DNA of 64,000 bases from assembly GCF_016125575.1 (NCBI RefSeq), contig NZ_WGLM01000002.1, positions 682,001-746,000 on the forward strand, in the 5' to 3' direction. Under the pieces are notes generated by a model. It did not search any database and was not told where the DNA came from. It saw only the letters and a program-made list of their open reading frames with translations. The stretch comes from Limimaricola sp. GTDB lineage: Bacteria; Pseudomonadota; Alphaproteobacteria; Rhodobacterales; Rhodobacteraceae. Positions 54,902-63,661 of the stretch are shown piece after piece; the first letter of the stretch is position 1; every line of letters begins with the position of its first letter. The position numbers were made by a program, and so were the translations under genes.

Positions 54902-55744
54902 ATGATGGACAAGTACACACGGCTGCAAGTTGTGGGCATCTACGCCGCGATCTTCGTTTTCCTGCTGTTCATGCTCTTGCCGTTCATCGAGATGTTCATG
55001 ACCTCGCTCCGGCCGCTGTCGCACCTGTTTCGTTCGCCCTACACCTTCTGGGGCAGTGACTTCACCTTCGAGGCCTATTCGAAGATGTGGACGACGGTGC
55101 CGCTGCTAGGACGCTACATCGTCAACTCGGTCTATATCGCGGGGATGGTAACGGCGATCACGATGGTGCTGGTGGTGCCGGCGGCCTATGCCTATGCGCG
55201 GCTGGATTTCCCGTTCAAAAGCGCGTCGCTCTCGGTCTTTCTGGGCGTCAACATGTTCACCGGCGCGGTGCTGCTGATCCCGCTTTACCGGGTGCTGCGG
55301 ACGCTGGGCCTGCTCAACACCTATTGGGCAATGATCGTGCCCGGGGTGGCGTTTCTGATCCCGACGGGCATCTGGCTGCTGCGCTCCTACCTCGAGAAGA
55401 TCCCGCGCGAGTTGGAAGAGGCGGCCTATGTCGATGGCGCCAGCCGCATCTATACGCTGCGGCGCGTGGTGCTGCCGCTGGCCGTGCCGGGGCTGATCGT
55501 GGTGGGCGTGTCGGTGTTCATCGGCGCCTATGCCCAGCAGTTCCTTTTCGCGATCACCTTCAACCAGGAGCGTGCCTATCAGCCGCTGCCGGCGGGCCTG
55601 TTCGAGTTCATCGGCTACCAGTCGGTCAACTGGAACGAAATGATGGCGGCGGCACTCGTCGGCGTGCTGCCGGTGATGGTGATCTTCCTCTTCTTGCAGA
55701 AATACCTCGTCGCGGGACTGACCGCTGGCGCGGTGAAGGAGTGA
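54902..55744 (+). CDS. amino-sugar ABC importer permease 2
   Basis: The 280-residue MalG/AraQ-type permease has an EAA loop, EEAAYVDGASRIYTLRRVVLP. Two consecutive ATGs (54902 and 54905) are both possible starts. It forms the channel with the preceding permease. Confidence 0.92.
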   Translation: MMDKYTRLQVVGIYAAIFVFLLFMLLPFIEMFMTSLRPLSHLFRSPYTFWGSDFTFEAYSKMWTTVPLLGRYIVNSVYIAGMVTAITMVLVVPAAYAYARLDFPFKSASLSVFLGVNMFTGAVLLIPLYRVLRTLGLLNTYWAMIVPGVAFLIPTGIWLLRSYLEKIPRELEEAAYVDGASRIYTLRRVVLPLAVPGLIVVGVSVFIGAYAQQFLFAITFNQERAYQPLPAGLFEFIGYQSVNWNEMMAAALVGVLPVMVIFLFLQKYLVAGLTAGAVKE

Positions 55745-55811
55745 GGCGCACGGGCGCCCACCAACGACCAACGACCGAAAAAAATCGTCCAAAATCAGGG
55801 AGACAAGGACA

Positions 55812-57032
55812 ATGAAGTACCTAAAGACGGCAACACTGGCGGCGGCCCTTCTGGGCGGCTCGGCCCTTGGCGCACAGGCGCAGGAGCTGCACTTCATCAT
55901 GTGCGGCGGCGAGGTCCGCCCGGCCGACCAGACCGTGATTGACCAGTTCCAGAAGGACAATCCCGGCGTCACCGTGAACATGGAAGCGGTGCCATGGGGC
56001 ACCTGTCAGGACAAGTCACTGACGCTGGCCGCGGCGGGCGATCCGCCGTCGATCGCCTACATGGGCTCGCGCACGCTGAAACAGCTGGCCAACAACGACC
56101 TCATCGTGCCGGTCGAGATTTCGGCCGAGCAGCAGGCGCTCTACCAGCCGGGCGTGCTCCAGACGGTCAGCTCGGGCGGTCAGCTTTGGGGCTATCCGCA
56201 CGCGTTCTCGACCAAGGCGCTCTACATGAACTGCGACCTGATCGAAAAGGCCGGCATGGAGTGCAAGGGCCCCGAGACATGGGCTGACCTGATCAAGATG
56301 GCGCAGACCGTCAAGGACCAGCTGGGCATTGCCGGGATCGGCCTTGCCGGCAAGGACTTCGACAACACGATGCACCAGTTCCTGAACTTCCTCTATTCGG
56401 ATGGCGGTCAGGTGATCAACGCCGATACCGGCGAGGTGCTGCTTGACAGCCCGCAGACCCGCGAGGTGCTAGAGCTTTACAAGGCGCTGACCCCACTGGC
56501 CGAAGAAGGCCCGACCGCGTGGGAGCGCGACCAACTGAAGGACCTGTTCAACGACGGCAAGATCGCGATGTATGTCAACGGTCCGTGGGGCCGTGGCCAG
56601 CACAATGCCGACATCCATCAGCTCGTGGCGCCGATCCCGCATGGCCCGTCGGGCCCGTCGGGCACGATCCTGATCACCGACTCGATCGTGGTGTTCAAGC
56701 AGCATGACCACCCCGAGGTGCAGGCGATGGCGCAGAAACTGGCGCAGGCGCTGACCACGGGCGCGGCGCAGTACGACCTTGACCAAAGCTGGGGCCTGAC
56801 GCCGATCTACCAGTACGAGAAGATGGGCATCGACAAGCCCTTCTATCAGGACGATCCGTTCTGGCAGGTCTTCGTCGACGGCATCCATACCGGTGGGCCC
56901 GAGCCGCTGGTCGTCGACTTCAAGTCGCTGCAAAGCGTGTTCACCAACATGGTGCAGGGCGTGATGCTGAACGACGATACGATCGACAACCTGGCCACCA
57001 AGGCCGGTGAGGAACTCGCCGCGATCAAGTGA
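55812..57032 (+). CDS. amino-sugar-binding protein of ABC importer
   Basis: The 406-residue exported family 1 solute-binding protein has a signal peptide (MKYLKTATLAAALLGGSALG...AQA) and the SBP fold (SIAYMGSRTLKQLANNDLI, then YVNGPWGRGQHN). AGGGAGACAAGGA precedes the start. The ligand is inferred from context to be a di- or oligosaccharide containing N-acetylhexosamine. A perfect 12-bp hairpin follows the gene. Confidence 0.92.
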   Translation: MKYLKTATLAAALLGGSALGAQAQELHFIMCGGEVRPADQTVIDQFQKDNPGVTVNMEAVPWGTCQDKSLTLAAAGDPPSIAYMGSRTLKQLANNDLIVPVEISAEQQALYQPGVLQTVSSGGQLWGYPHAFSTKALYMNCDLIEKAGMECKGPETWADLIKMAQTVKDQLGIAGIGLAGKDFDNTMHQFLNFLYSDGGQVINADTGEVLLDSPQTREVLELYKALTPLAEEGPTAWERDQLKDLFNDGKIAMYVNGPWGRGQHNADIHQLVAPIPHGPSGPSGTILITDSIVVFKQHDHPEVQAMAQKLAQALTTGAAQYDLDQSWGLTPIYQYEKMGIDKPFYQDDPFWQVFVDGIHTGGPEPLVVDFKSLQSVFTNMVQGVMLNDDTIDNLATKAGEELAAIK

Positions 57033-57042
57033 TCGCGCACCG

Positions 57043-57073
57043 GAACGGGCCACCATCTGCGTGGCCCGTTCCA
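57043..57073 (+). terminator. intercistronic hairpin after amino-sugar-binding protein gene
   Basis: GGAACGGGCCAC (57043-57054) and GTGGCCCGTTCC (57062-57073) are perfect complements around a 7-base loop, 10 bases after the stop codon. There is no T-tract. It is the same arrangement as at 47001-47032 and 7665-7695. Confidence 0.7.
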
Positions 57074-57142
57074 CCCCCGAATTCCCCTTATGCCTCAGGG
57101 CCGCCCCTTGCGCGGCCTCGCGGACCGTCACGAGGACCCATC

Positions 57143-58240
57143 ATGGCCACGCTTGACCTTCAGAATATCTCGAAATCCTTTGGCGCCGCGAAGGTGCTGC
57201 AGGACATCAGTCTGGCGATCCAGGACAAGGAACTGGTCGTCTTCGTTGGCCCGTCGGGCTGCGGCAAGTCCACGCTTCTGCGGATCATCGCGGGGCTGGA
57301 AGAGGCAACGACCGGCCAGATCGTGATCGACGGTGCCGATGTCAGCGGCGCGCATCCGGTCGACCGGGGCATCTCGATGGTGTTCCAGTCCTACGCGCTG
57401 TACCCGCACCTGTCGGTGTTCGAGAATATCGCCTTTCCCTTGCGGGTGCAGAAGATGGCCGATGCCGAGATGCGTAAGCGTGTCGCGACGGCGGCCGAGA
57501 TCTTGCAACTGACCGACAAGCTGCCGCTCAAGCCCGGCCAGTTGTCGGGCGGGCAGCGCCAGCGCGTGGCGATCGGCCGTTCGATCGTGCGCAATCCCAA
57601 GGTTTTCCTCTTCGACGAGCCGCTGTCGAACCTCGATGCCGCGCTGCGCGGCGACATGCGGGTGGAACTCAGCCAGCTGCACCGCGAACTGTCGGCGACG
57701 ATGGTCTATGTCACCCATGACCAGGTCGAGGCGATGACGATGGCCGACCGCATCGTCGTGCTGAACAAGGGCAAGGTGGAGCAGTTCGGCCCGCCGATGG
57801 AGCTTTACCATCACCCGGCGACAAAATTCGTGGCCCAGTTCATCGGCCAGCCCAACATGAACCTGCTGTCCGGCACCGTGAAGGGTGTGGGCCCGGAGGG
57901 TCTGGCCGTGGAGGTGACGGGCGGCACGGTGATGACACTGCCGGTCGAGGCGGGTGGAACACGCGCGGGCGACAAGGTGGATGTCGGCATCCGGCCAGAG
58001 GACATCGGCCTTGGTGCCGGGCTGCGAATGAACGTCAACGTGCTGGAACGCCTTGGCGGCCAGTCGATCACCTATGGCCTGCTTGCCGACGGCGCGCGCT
58101 TTTGCGCCACGCTCGACGGCGACGCGGCCGTGCGCGAGGGCGAAGCGATCGACCTGACTGTCGATCCGGCCGACTGCCACGTTTTCAATGCAAACGGCGA
58201 TGTGTTGCGGCGGCTGAAGGCCCCCGAACTGACACGCTGA
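57143..58240 (+). CDS. amino-sugar ABC importer ATPase (MalK/UgpC-type)
   Basis: The 365-residue ATPase has Walker A GPSGCGKST, LSGGQRQR, Walker B VFLFDEPLSNLD, YVTHDQVEAMT and a C-terminal TOBE/OB domain. It is close in sequence to the ATPase at 50058-51149, so the two could in principle substitute for each other. The start at 57143 matches the family N-terminus (MATLDLQNISKSFG). Confidence 0.94.
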   Translation: MATLDLQNISKSFGAAKVLQDISLAIQDKELVVFVGPSGCGKSTLLRIIAGLEEATTGQIVIDGADVSGAHPVDRGISMVFQSYALYPHLSVFENIAFPLRVQKMADAEMRKRVATAAEILQLTDKLPLKPGQLSGGQRQRVAIGRSIVRNPKVFLFDEPLSNLDAALRGDMRVELSQLHRELSATMVYVTHDQVEAMTMADRIVVLNKGKVEQFGPPMELYHHPATKFVAQFIGQPNMNLLSGTVKGVGPEGLAVEVTGGTVMTLPVEAGGTRAGDKVDVGIRPEDIGLGAGLRMNVNVLERLGGQSITYGLLADGARFCATLDGDAAVREGEAIDLTVDPADCHVFNANGDVLRRLKAPELTR

Positions 58241-58254
58241 AAAGGAGAATCAAG

Positions 58255-59403
58255 ATGCGCGTAGCTGTAGCCGGGACGGGTCTGCGTCCGGCCCATGTCC
58301 TGTCGATCATGCGCGAGGAAATGCCCGAGATGCAGATCGTGGGCTACTTCGATCCGCAGCCGACCTTCCTCGACCAGATCGGCGCCGACACGCCCGCCTT
58401 CGACAGCGTCGAGGCGATGCTGGAGGCGACCAAGCCCGACATGCTGTTCGTCGGCTCGCCCAACGTCTTTCACCTTGACCAGATCCGCGCCGGGCTGGAG
58501 GCCGGCGTGCGCATCTTCACCGAAAAACCCGTTGTCGTCAGCATGGAGGAAACCTTTGCCCTGGCCGAGTTGTTGGCCAAGCACGGCACCGATCGGGTGA
58601 TGGTGGGCCTTGTCCTGCGCCATTCGCGCCACATGGTCGACCTGCGTGCGGCGTTGTCGCAGGGCCAGCTGGGCCAGATCACCTCGCTGGAGGCCAACGA
58701 GCATATCGGGCCCTATCATGGCGCCTTTTTCATGCGCGACTGGCGGCGGATGATGAAGTGGTCGGGCGGCTTCATGCTGGAAAAGTGCTGCCACGACATC
58801 GACCTTTACAACATGGTCACCGGCTCGCGCCCGAAACGGATTGCCAGCTTCGGCGGGCGGAAGTCCTTCGTGCCTGACAATGCGCCCTCGTCGAACTCGG
58901 AAAACGATATCTTCCACGTCAAGAAATCGGTCTGGAACAGCGTCGATGACCCGTTCCGCTCGGACGGCGACATCATCGACTTCCAGACCGCGATCTGCTC
59001 CTACGAGAACGGCGCAAGCCTGGCGTTTCACACCAACCTCAACGTGCCGGACGAACATCGCCGCTTCTGCGTGATGGGCACGCATGGCATGGCCGAGGGC
59101 GATTTCGTGCGCGGCTATCTGAAGGTGACGGCGCGCGATGGCACGCGGCTGGCCGATCACGACTATACCAAGGGCGACCACCCCGCGACCGGCAACCATT
59201 ACGGCGCCGACAACCTGATGGTGCGCGACATCGTGGCCTTCCTGCGCGAGGAAACCGACAGCCTGCCGGTGGGCATCGTCGACGCGCTGGAGGCGGGCGT
59301 CGCCGCCATGGCGATGGACGAGGCCCGAATCGAGGGCAAGCTGGTTGATCTGACCGAGACATGGGCCAAGTTTGATGCCTACGGTCTTCGGGGTCGGGGA
59401 TGA
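58255..59403 (+). CDS. Gfo/Idh/MocA-family NAD(P)-dependent oxidoreductase
   Basis: The 382-residue protein has an N-terminal Rossmann fold (VAVAGTGLRPAH) and the family EKP motif (FTEKPVVVS). A C-terminal alpha/beta substrate domain contains LEKCCHDIDLYNMVTG, where a Lys/His pair is expected for catalysis. AAAGGAG precedes the start. In an amino-sugar operon it may oxidise or epimerise an N-acetylhexosamine derivative, or act as a redox-assisted glycosidase like GH109, which shares this fold. The exact reaction is unknown. It ends with an ATGA overlap with the next gene. Confidence 0.85.
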   Translation: MRVAVAGTGLRPAHVLSIMREEMPEMQIVGYFDPQPTFLDQIGADTPAFDSVEAMLEATKPDMLFVGSPNVFHLDQIRAGLEAGVRIFTEKPVVVSMEETFALAELLAKHGTDRVMVGLVLRHSRHMVDLRAALSQGQLGQITSLEANEHIGPYHGAFFMRDWRRMMKWSGGFMLEKCCHDIDLYNMVTGSRPKRIASFGGRKSFVPDNAPSSNSENDIFHVKKSVWNSVDDPFRSDGDIIDFQTAICSYENGASLAFHTNLNVPDEHRRFCVMGTHGMAEGDFVRGYLKVTARDGTRLADHDYTKGDHPATGNHYGADNLMVRDIVAFLREETDSLPVGIVDALEAGVAAMAMDEARIEGKLVDLTETWAKFDAYGLRGRG

Positions 59404-60401
59404 TGAAGCCGGGACGGCATATGCGCGCCGAGATCGCAGAGGCGCCCGCGGTCTTTGCCCGCGCTGCGGCGGGCGGGGCGCCGGGCGCGGCCGCGTTGCT
59501 GGCCGGGCGGCGGGCGATCTACACCATCGCGCGCGGCTCGTCCGATGCCGCGGCCAACATCCTGTCCTACGAATTCATGCGCGAGCTGGGTTGGCCGATG
59601 ACATCGCTGCCGCCCTCGATCTTCTCGGTGGGTGGCGGCGTTGATCTGCAAGGTGCGGCGGTGCTGGCGATCTCGCAGTCTGGTGCCAGTGCAGATCTTG
59701 TCCGCTCGGTCGAGGGCGCGCGGGCGCGCGGGGCGGCGGCGCTGGCCATCACCAACGCGCCGGGATCGGCGGTCGAGGCGGCGGCGGACATGACGCTGCC
59801 GATCGGGGCCGGACCCGAGGTGGCGGTGCCCGCGACCAAGACCGTGATCGGCTCTGTCGGGGCCGGACTGGCGCTGCTGGGCGAGATCGTTCCGGGCTAC
59901 GCCGCGCGCGCAGCAGCGGCAGCCGACAGCATGGCAGCACTGGCGGGCCGGTCGCACCCGCGCCGCGACGCGCTGCGCGCGGCGCTTCTGCGCGCCCAGC
60001 ACGTTTATGTCATCGGGCGCGATACCGGCTATGGCGCGGCGCATGAACTGGCGCTGAAGCTGAAGGAAACCTGCGCGCTTCATGCCGAGGCCTATTCTGC
60101 CTCCGAGGTGCTGCACGGGCCGCTGCAACTGGCCACAAAGGCCCTGACCGTGCTGATCCTCGACACCGGCCTTCCGGCGATCCGGGACAGCCTTGATACC
60201 GCCGAGGCGCGGCTGCGCGCGGCGGGCGGCACGGTGTTGCGCATCTCGCCCGCCGACGTGGGCGCGGGGGCGCTGACACCGGCGGCGGCGGCGGCGGCGC
60301 TGCTCTATCTTGCCTACCCGGTGGTGCTGGACACGGCGCTGGCGCTCGGCCATGACCCTGACAGCCCCGCCACCCTGTCGAAAGTGACCCAGACGACATG
60401 A
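59400..60401 (+). CDS. SIS-domain protein, GlmS-isomerase/NagB-II-like
   Basis: The 333-residue double-SIS protein resembles the isomerase half of GlmS without the glutaminase domain. It has IARGSSDAAANIL, the phosphosugar-binding SQSGASADL and the SEVLHGPLQLA segment typical of GlmS-like deaminases. It probably deaminates glucosamine-6-phosphate to fructose-6-phosphate (NagB-II role). It overlaps both neighbours by ATGA, and a second, different SIS protein follows immediately. Confidence 0.85.
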   Translation: MMKPGRHMRAEIAEAPAVFARAAAGGAPGAAALLAGRRAIYTIARGSSDAAANILSYEFMRELGWPMTSLPPSIFSVGGGVDLQGAAVLAISQSGASADLVRSVEGARARGAAALAITNAPGSAVEAAADMTLPIGAGPEVAVPATKTVIGSVGAGLALLGEIVPGYAARAAAAADSMAALAGRSHPRRDALRAALLRAQHVYVIGRDTGYGAAHELALKLKETCALHAEAYSASEVLHGPLQLATKALTVLILDTGLPAIRDSLDTAEARLRAAGGTVLRISPADVGAGALTPAAAAAALLYLAYPVVLDTALALGHDPDSPATLSKVTQTT

Positions 60402-61474
60402 GCGCGCCCGACCTCACCCGCTGGGATACCTGGCGCGAGATCATGATCCAGCCGCATGCCTGGCGGGCCTGGGCCAGCCATCTGGACATCGCGCGCCTGC
60501 GCGGCTGGATCGCGGCGCAGCGGGTGGACGAGATCTGGCTGAGCGGCGCCGGGTCCAGCGCCTATATCGGCGAGATCGTCGCGGCGGGACTGGAAGGGGC
60601 GGGCGGGCCGCGCCTGCGCGCCGTCGCCTCGACCGACATCGTCAGCCGTCCCGGCGCCTACCTCGCTGGGCGGCGGCCGCTGGTGGTAAATTTCGGCCGC
60701 TCGGGCAATTCCTCGGAAACGCTGGGCGTTCTGGATGCGCTGGACGCGCTGGCCCCCTTCGCGCCGCGGCTGAACATCACCTGCAACCGCGATGGTGCGC
60801 TGGCCACCCGACCGGCGCGTGGCCCGCAAGAGGTGATCGTGTTGCCCGAAAGCACCCATGACGCCGGCTTTGCCATGACGGCAAGCTTCACCACGATGCT
60901 GCTGACGGCGCTGGCGCTGTTCGACCCCGCCGCTGATGGGGCGGCCCGGATGACGGCGATGGCCGCGAGGCTGGATGCATTGCTGCCGGGGCTGGCGACG
61001 GCCGCGGGCGCACCGCCCGACCGGGCCGTTTTCGTGGGCGCAGGGCCGCTGGCCTTTGCCGCGCGCGAGGCGGCGCTTAAGGTTATGGAGCTGTCAGCCG
61101 GGCGCATCCCGGCGCTTTGGGATAGTACGCTGGGCTTTCGCCACGGGCCGAAATCCTTTGTTGCGGATGGTACGCGGCTGCATGTCTTTATCCATCCCGA
61201 TCCGGACGTTGCCCGCTATGACCACGATCTTGCAGCAGAGCTGCGGGTCCAGTTCCCGAAGGCGCAGACCGTCACCATCGGTCCCGGCGGCAATATCGAT
61301 ATCGCGATGCCAGAGGGGGCTGTCTGGGGCGCCGCGCTGGCGGTTGTGGCGGCGCAGGTGGCCGGCGTCGTCTGGTCCAACGCGCTGGGCCTCAACGTGG
61401 ATGATCCGTTTGCGGGGCAGGGCACGCTTGCCCGCGTGGTCAGCGGCGTGCGGCTTTACCCGGTGACGTCATGA
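60398..61474 (+). CDS. agaS: AgaS-type SIS-domain sugar isomerase/deaminase
   Basis: The 358-residue SIS protein has WLSGAGSSAYIGE, FGRSGNSSET and the DSTLGFRHGPKSF segment characteristic of AgaS. AgaS deaminates and isomerises galactosamine-6-phosphate to tagatose-6-phosphate. Presence beside an AgaZ-like subunit supports N-acetylgalactosamine use in addition to N-acetylglucosamine. The start overlaps the previous stop (ATGA), as does the end with the ROK gene. Confidence 0.85.
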   Translation: MSAPDLTRWDTWREIMIQPHAWRAWASHLDIARLRGWIAAQRVDEIWLSGAGSSAYIGEIVAAGLEGAGGPRLRAVASTDIVSRPGAYLAGRRPLVVNFGRSGNSSETLGVLDALDALAPFAPRLNITCNRDGALATRPARGPQEVIVLPESTHDAGFAMTASFTTMLLTALALFDPAADGAARMTAMAARLDALLPGLATAAGAPPDRAVFVGAGPLAFAAREAALKVMELSAGRIPALWDSTLGFRHGPKSFVADGTRLHVFIHPDPDVARYDHDLAAELRVQFPKAQTVTIGPGGNIDIAMPEGAVWGAALAVVAAQVAGVVWSNALGLNVDDPFAGQGTLARVVSGVRLYPVTS

Positions 61475-62382
61475 TTGCTGCCGGGCTAGACCTTGGCGGC
61501 ACGAAAATCGAGGCGCAGGTCTTCGATGACGACTGGCGCGTGGCGGCGCGACGGCGGATCGCGACACCGCCGGAGTATGACGCGCTGGTGGAGGCGATGG
61601 CAGACCAGATCAGCTGGGCCGAGGCGCAGGCCGGTTGGCCGGTGCCAGTTGGGATCAGTGCCGCCGGGCTGGTCGCGCCGGCGACAGGGCTGGCGCTGAC
61701 GGCGAACCTTGCCGCCAGTGGGCGCCCCTTTCCGGCCGATATCATCGCGAAGGTGGGCCGCCCCGTGGCCTATTACAACGATTGCCGGGCCTTCACGCTG
61801 TCCGAGGCGACATTTGGCGCGGGCCGCGGCGCGCAGACGGTGGTGGGGCTGATCATCGGCACCGGCATCGGCGGCGGGCTGACCATCGCCGGGCGGCTGG
61901 TGCCGGGGCCTGCCGCGGTGGGGGGAGAGTTTGGCCACATGGCAGCACCGGCCGCGCTGGTTGTCCGGCACGGCCTGCCGGTGGTGTGCTGCGGCTGCGG
62001 GCGAGAGGCCTGCGTCGAAACGCTGATTGCTGGGCCGGGGCTGGTGCGCGTGGCCGAAACGGTGACAGGCCGCCACCTGACGCCGCCAGACATCGTGGCA
62101 ATGCGGACAAGCGATGCCGACGTTGCCCGTGCTTGGGGTATCTGGTGCGAGCTTGTGGCGGAACTTCTCTTGCGCATTACGCTGATGATCGATCCCGACG
62201 TTGTCGTCCTTGGCGGCGGGCTGTCGCAAGCCGAGGGGCTGCTGGATGATCTGGGTGAAGCGTTACGCGCGGCCCAGTGGACTGGTTTTGGTGTGCCCCG
62301 GCTGGCGTTGGCCGAGGGCGGCGATGCCTCGGGCGCGCGCGGCGCGGCCTATGCCGCCTGGGCGGAGGCGCGCGATGGCTGA
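61471..62382 (+). CDS. ROK-family sugar kinase, probable N-acetylhexosamine kinase
   Basis: The 303-residue kinase has the N-terminal phosphate loop LDLGGTKIEA, the catalytic aspartate in YYNDCRAF (D104), GGEFGHM (151-157) and the ROK zinc site CGCGREAC (174-181). It would phosphorylate imported or released GlcNAc/GalNAc at O6, needed because the ABC route delivers unphosphorylated sugar. It overlaps the next gene by 8 bases. Confidence 0.9.
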   Translation: MIAAGLDLGGTKIEAQVFDDDWRVAARRRIATPPEYDALVEAMADQISWAEAQAGWPVPVGISAAGLVAPATGLALTANLAASGRPFPADIIAKVGRPVAYYNDCRAFTLSEATFGAGRGAQTVVGLIIGTGIGGGLTIAGRLVPGPAAVGGEFGHMAAPAALVVRHGLPVVCCGCGREACVETLIAGPGLVRVAETVTGRHLTPPDIVAMRTSDADVARAWGIWCELVAELLLRITLMIDPDVVVLGGGLSQAEGLLDDLGEALRAAQWTGFGVPRLALAEGGDASGARGAAYAAWAEARDG

Positions 62383-63661
62383 GGTGCTGCGCCAAATCAT
62401 CTCCCGCAACCGTGCTGGCCACGCGGCGGCGATCCCTTCGGTCTGCTCGGCGCATCCTGACGTCTTGCGCGCCTCGCTTCTTCTTGCGGCCGAGCTGGGC
62501 AGGCCCATCGTGATCGAGGCCACGTCGAACCAGGTCAACCAGGATGGCGGTTACACCGGCCAGCGCCCGGCCGATTTCATCGCATCGGTGCGCGCGCTGG
62601 CGCATGAATGCGGTCTGGGGCCCGATCAGGTCGTCTTTGGTGGCGATCATCTCGGCCCGCAGGTCTGGCGCAAGGGACCGGCCGAGGCGGCGATGGCCAA
62701 GGCCCGCGTGCTGGTCGCCGATTACGTGCGCGCGGGCTTCACCAAGATCCACCTCGACTGTTCGGAGGGGTGCGCGGGCGAGGCCGCGCAGGTGGGCGAT
62801 GCGTTGGCCGCATCCCGCGCCGCCGAACTTGCCGCCGCCTGCGAGGACGCGGCGGAAGGCGCTGGACCGCTTTACGTCATCGGCACCGAGGTGCCCCCGC
62901 CGGGTGGCGCGCGCCACGACATCGCGGAAGGCGCGGCCCCCACCACGCCGGCCCATGCCAGCGCGACCATCGCGGCCCATCGCGCCGCCTTTGCTGCCGC
63001 GCGGCTGGACGGGGCCTGGGATCGCGTCGTCGGGCTGGTCGCACAACCGGGCGTGGAATTCGGGCCGATGCAGGTTCAGCACCTCGACATGGGCCGCGAT
63101 CCCGGGTTGCGCGCAGCGGTAGAGACAGTTCCGGGGCTTTGCCTTGAGGCGCATTCGACCGATTACCAGCATGCCGTCGCCTATCCCCGGCTGGCGCGGC
63201 TGGGCTTTGCCTTTCAGAAGGTCGGTCCTGCGCTGACCTTTGCCTGGCGCGAGGCGATCTATGCGCTGGATCATCTGCGCGCCATCGCCGGCCGCGCCCC
63301 GGCCGAAGGGCTGCCCGAGGTGATGGAGCGGCTGATGCTGGCCGCGCCCGGTGCCTGGCAGGGCCATTACCACGGCGATGCGGCAGCGTTGCGGTTGCAG
63401 CGCCATTTCGGTTATGCCGACCGTATCCGGTATTACTGGCCCCATCCCGAGGCGGCGCGAGCGGTGGCCGCGCTGTTACACGATGTCTCGGCCATGTCGC
63501 TGCCCGCCCCGGTGTTGTCGCAGGGTTTTGACGCGGCAACCATGGACCGGGCCGAGGGGCTGATGGGGGCCACGGGCGGCAACCGGCCCCGCGCGCTGCT
63601 TCTCGCGGCGGTCCAGCAGGCGCTGGCGCCCTATTATTTCCCGCAGGAGGGGACGGCATGA
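62375..63661 (+). CDS. tagatose-1,6-bisphosphate aldolase accessory subunit (AgaZ/KbaZ/GatZ family)
   Basis: The 428-residue protein matches the non-catalytic subunit of class II tagatose-bisphosphate aldolase: IPSVCSAHPDVLRAS, IEATSNQVNQDGGYTGQ, FGGDHLGP and IGTEVPPPGGA. The subunit is known to be needed for full activity of AgaY/KbaY. No catalytic AgaY/KbaY gene is in the window, so it must lie further right or elsewhere, or this protein acts alone. The start at 62375 gives the family N-terminus. Confidence 0.9.
   Translation: MAEVLRQIISRNRAGHAAAIPSVCSAHPDVLRASLLLAAELGRPIVIEATSNQVNQDGGYTGQRPADFIASVRALAHECGLGPDQVVFGGDHLGPQVWRKGPAEAAMAKARVLVADYVRAGFTKIHLDCSEGCAGEAAQVGDALAASRAAELAAACEDAAEGAGPLYVIGTEVPPPGGARHDIAEGAAPTTPAHASATIAAHRAAFAAARLDGAWDRVVGLVAQPGVEFGPMQVQHLDMGRDPGLRAAVETVPGLCLEAHSTDYQHAVAYPRLARLGFAFQKVGPALTFAWREAIYALDHLRAIAGRAPAEGLPEVMERLMLAAPGAWQGHYHGDAAALRLQRHFGYADRIRYYWPHPEAARAVAALLHDVSAMSLPAPVLSQGFDAATMDRAEGLMGATGGNRPRALLLAAVQQALAPYYFPQEGTA

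Noticed and set aside
62375-63661. AgaZ-like gene as a complete catalytic aldolase
   Set aside because: It matches the non-catalytic GatZ/KbaZ/AgaZ subunit family, not the class II catalytic subunit with its zinc-binding histidines.
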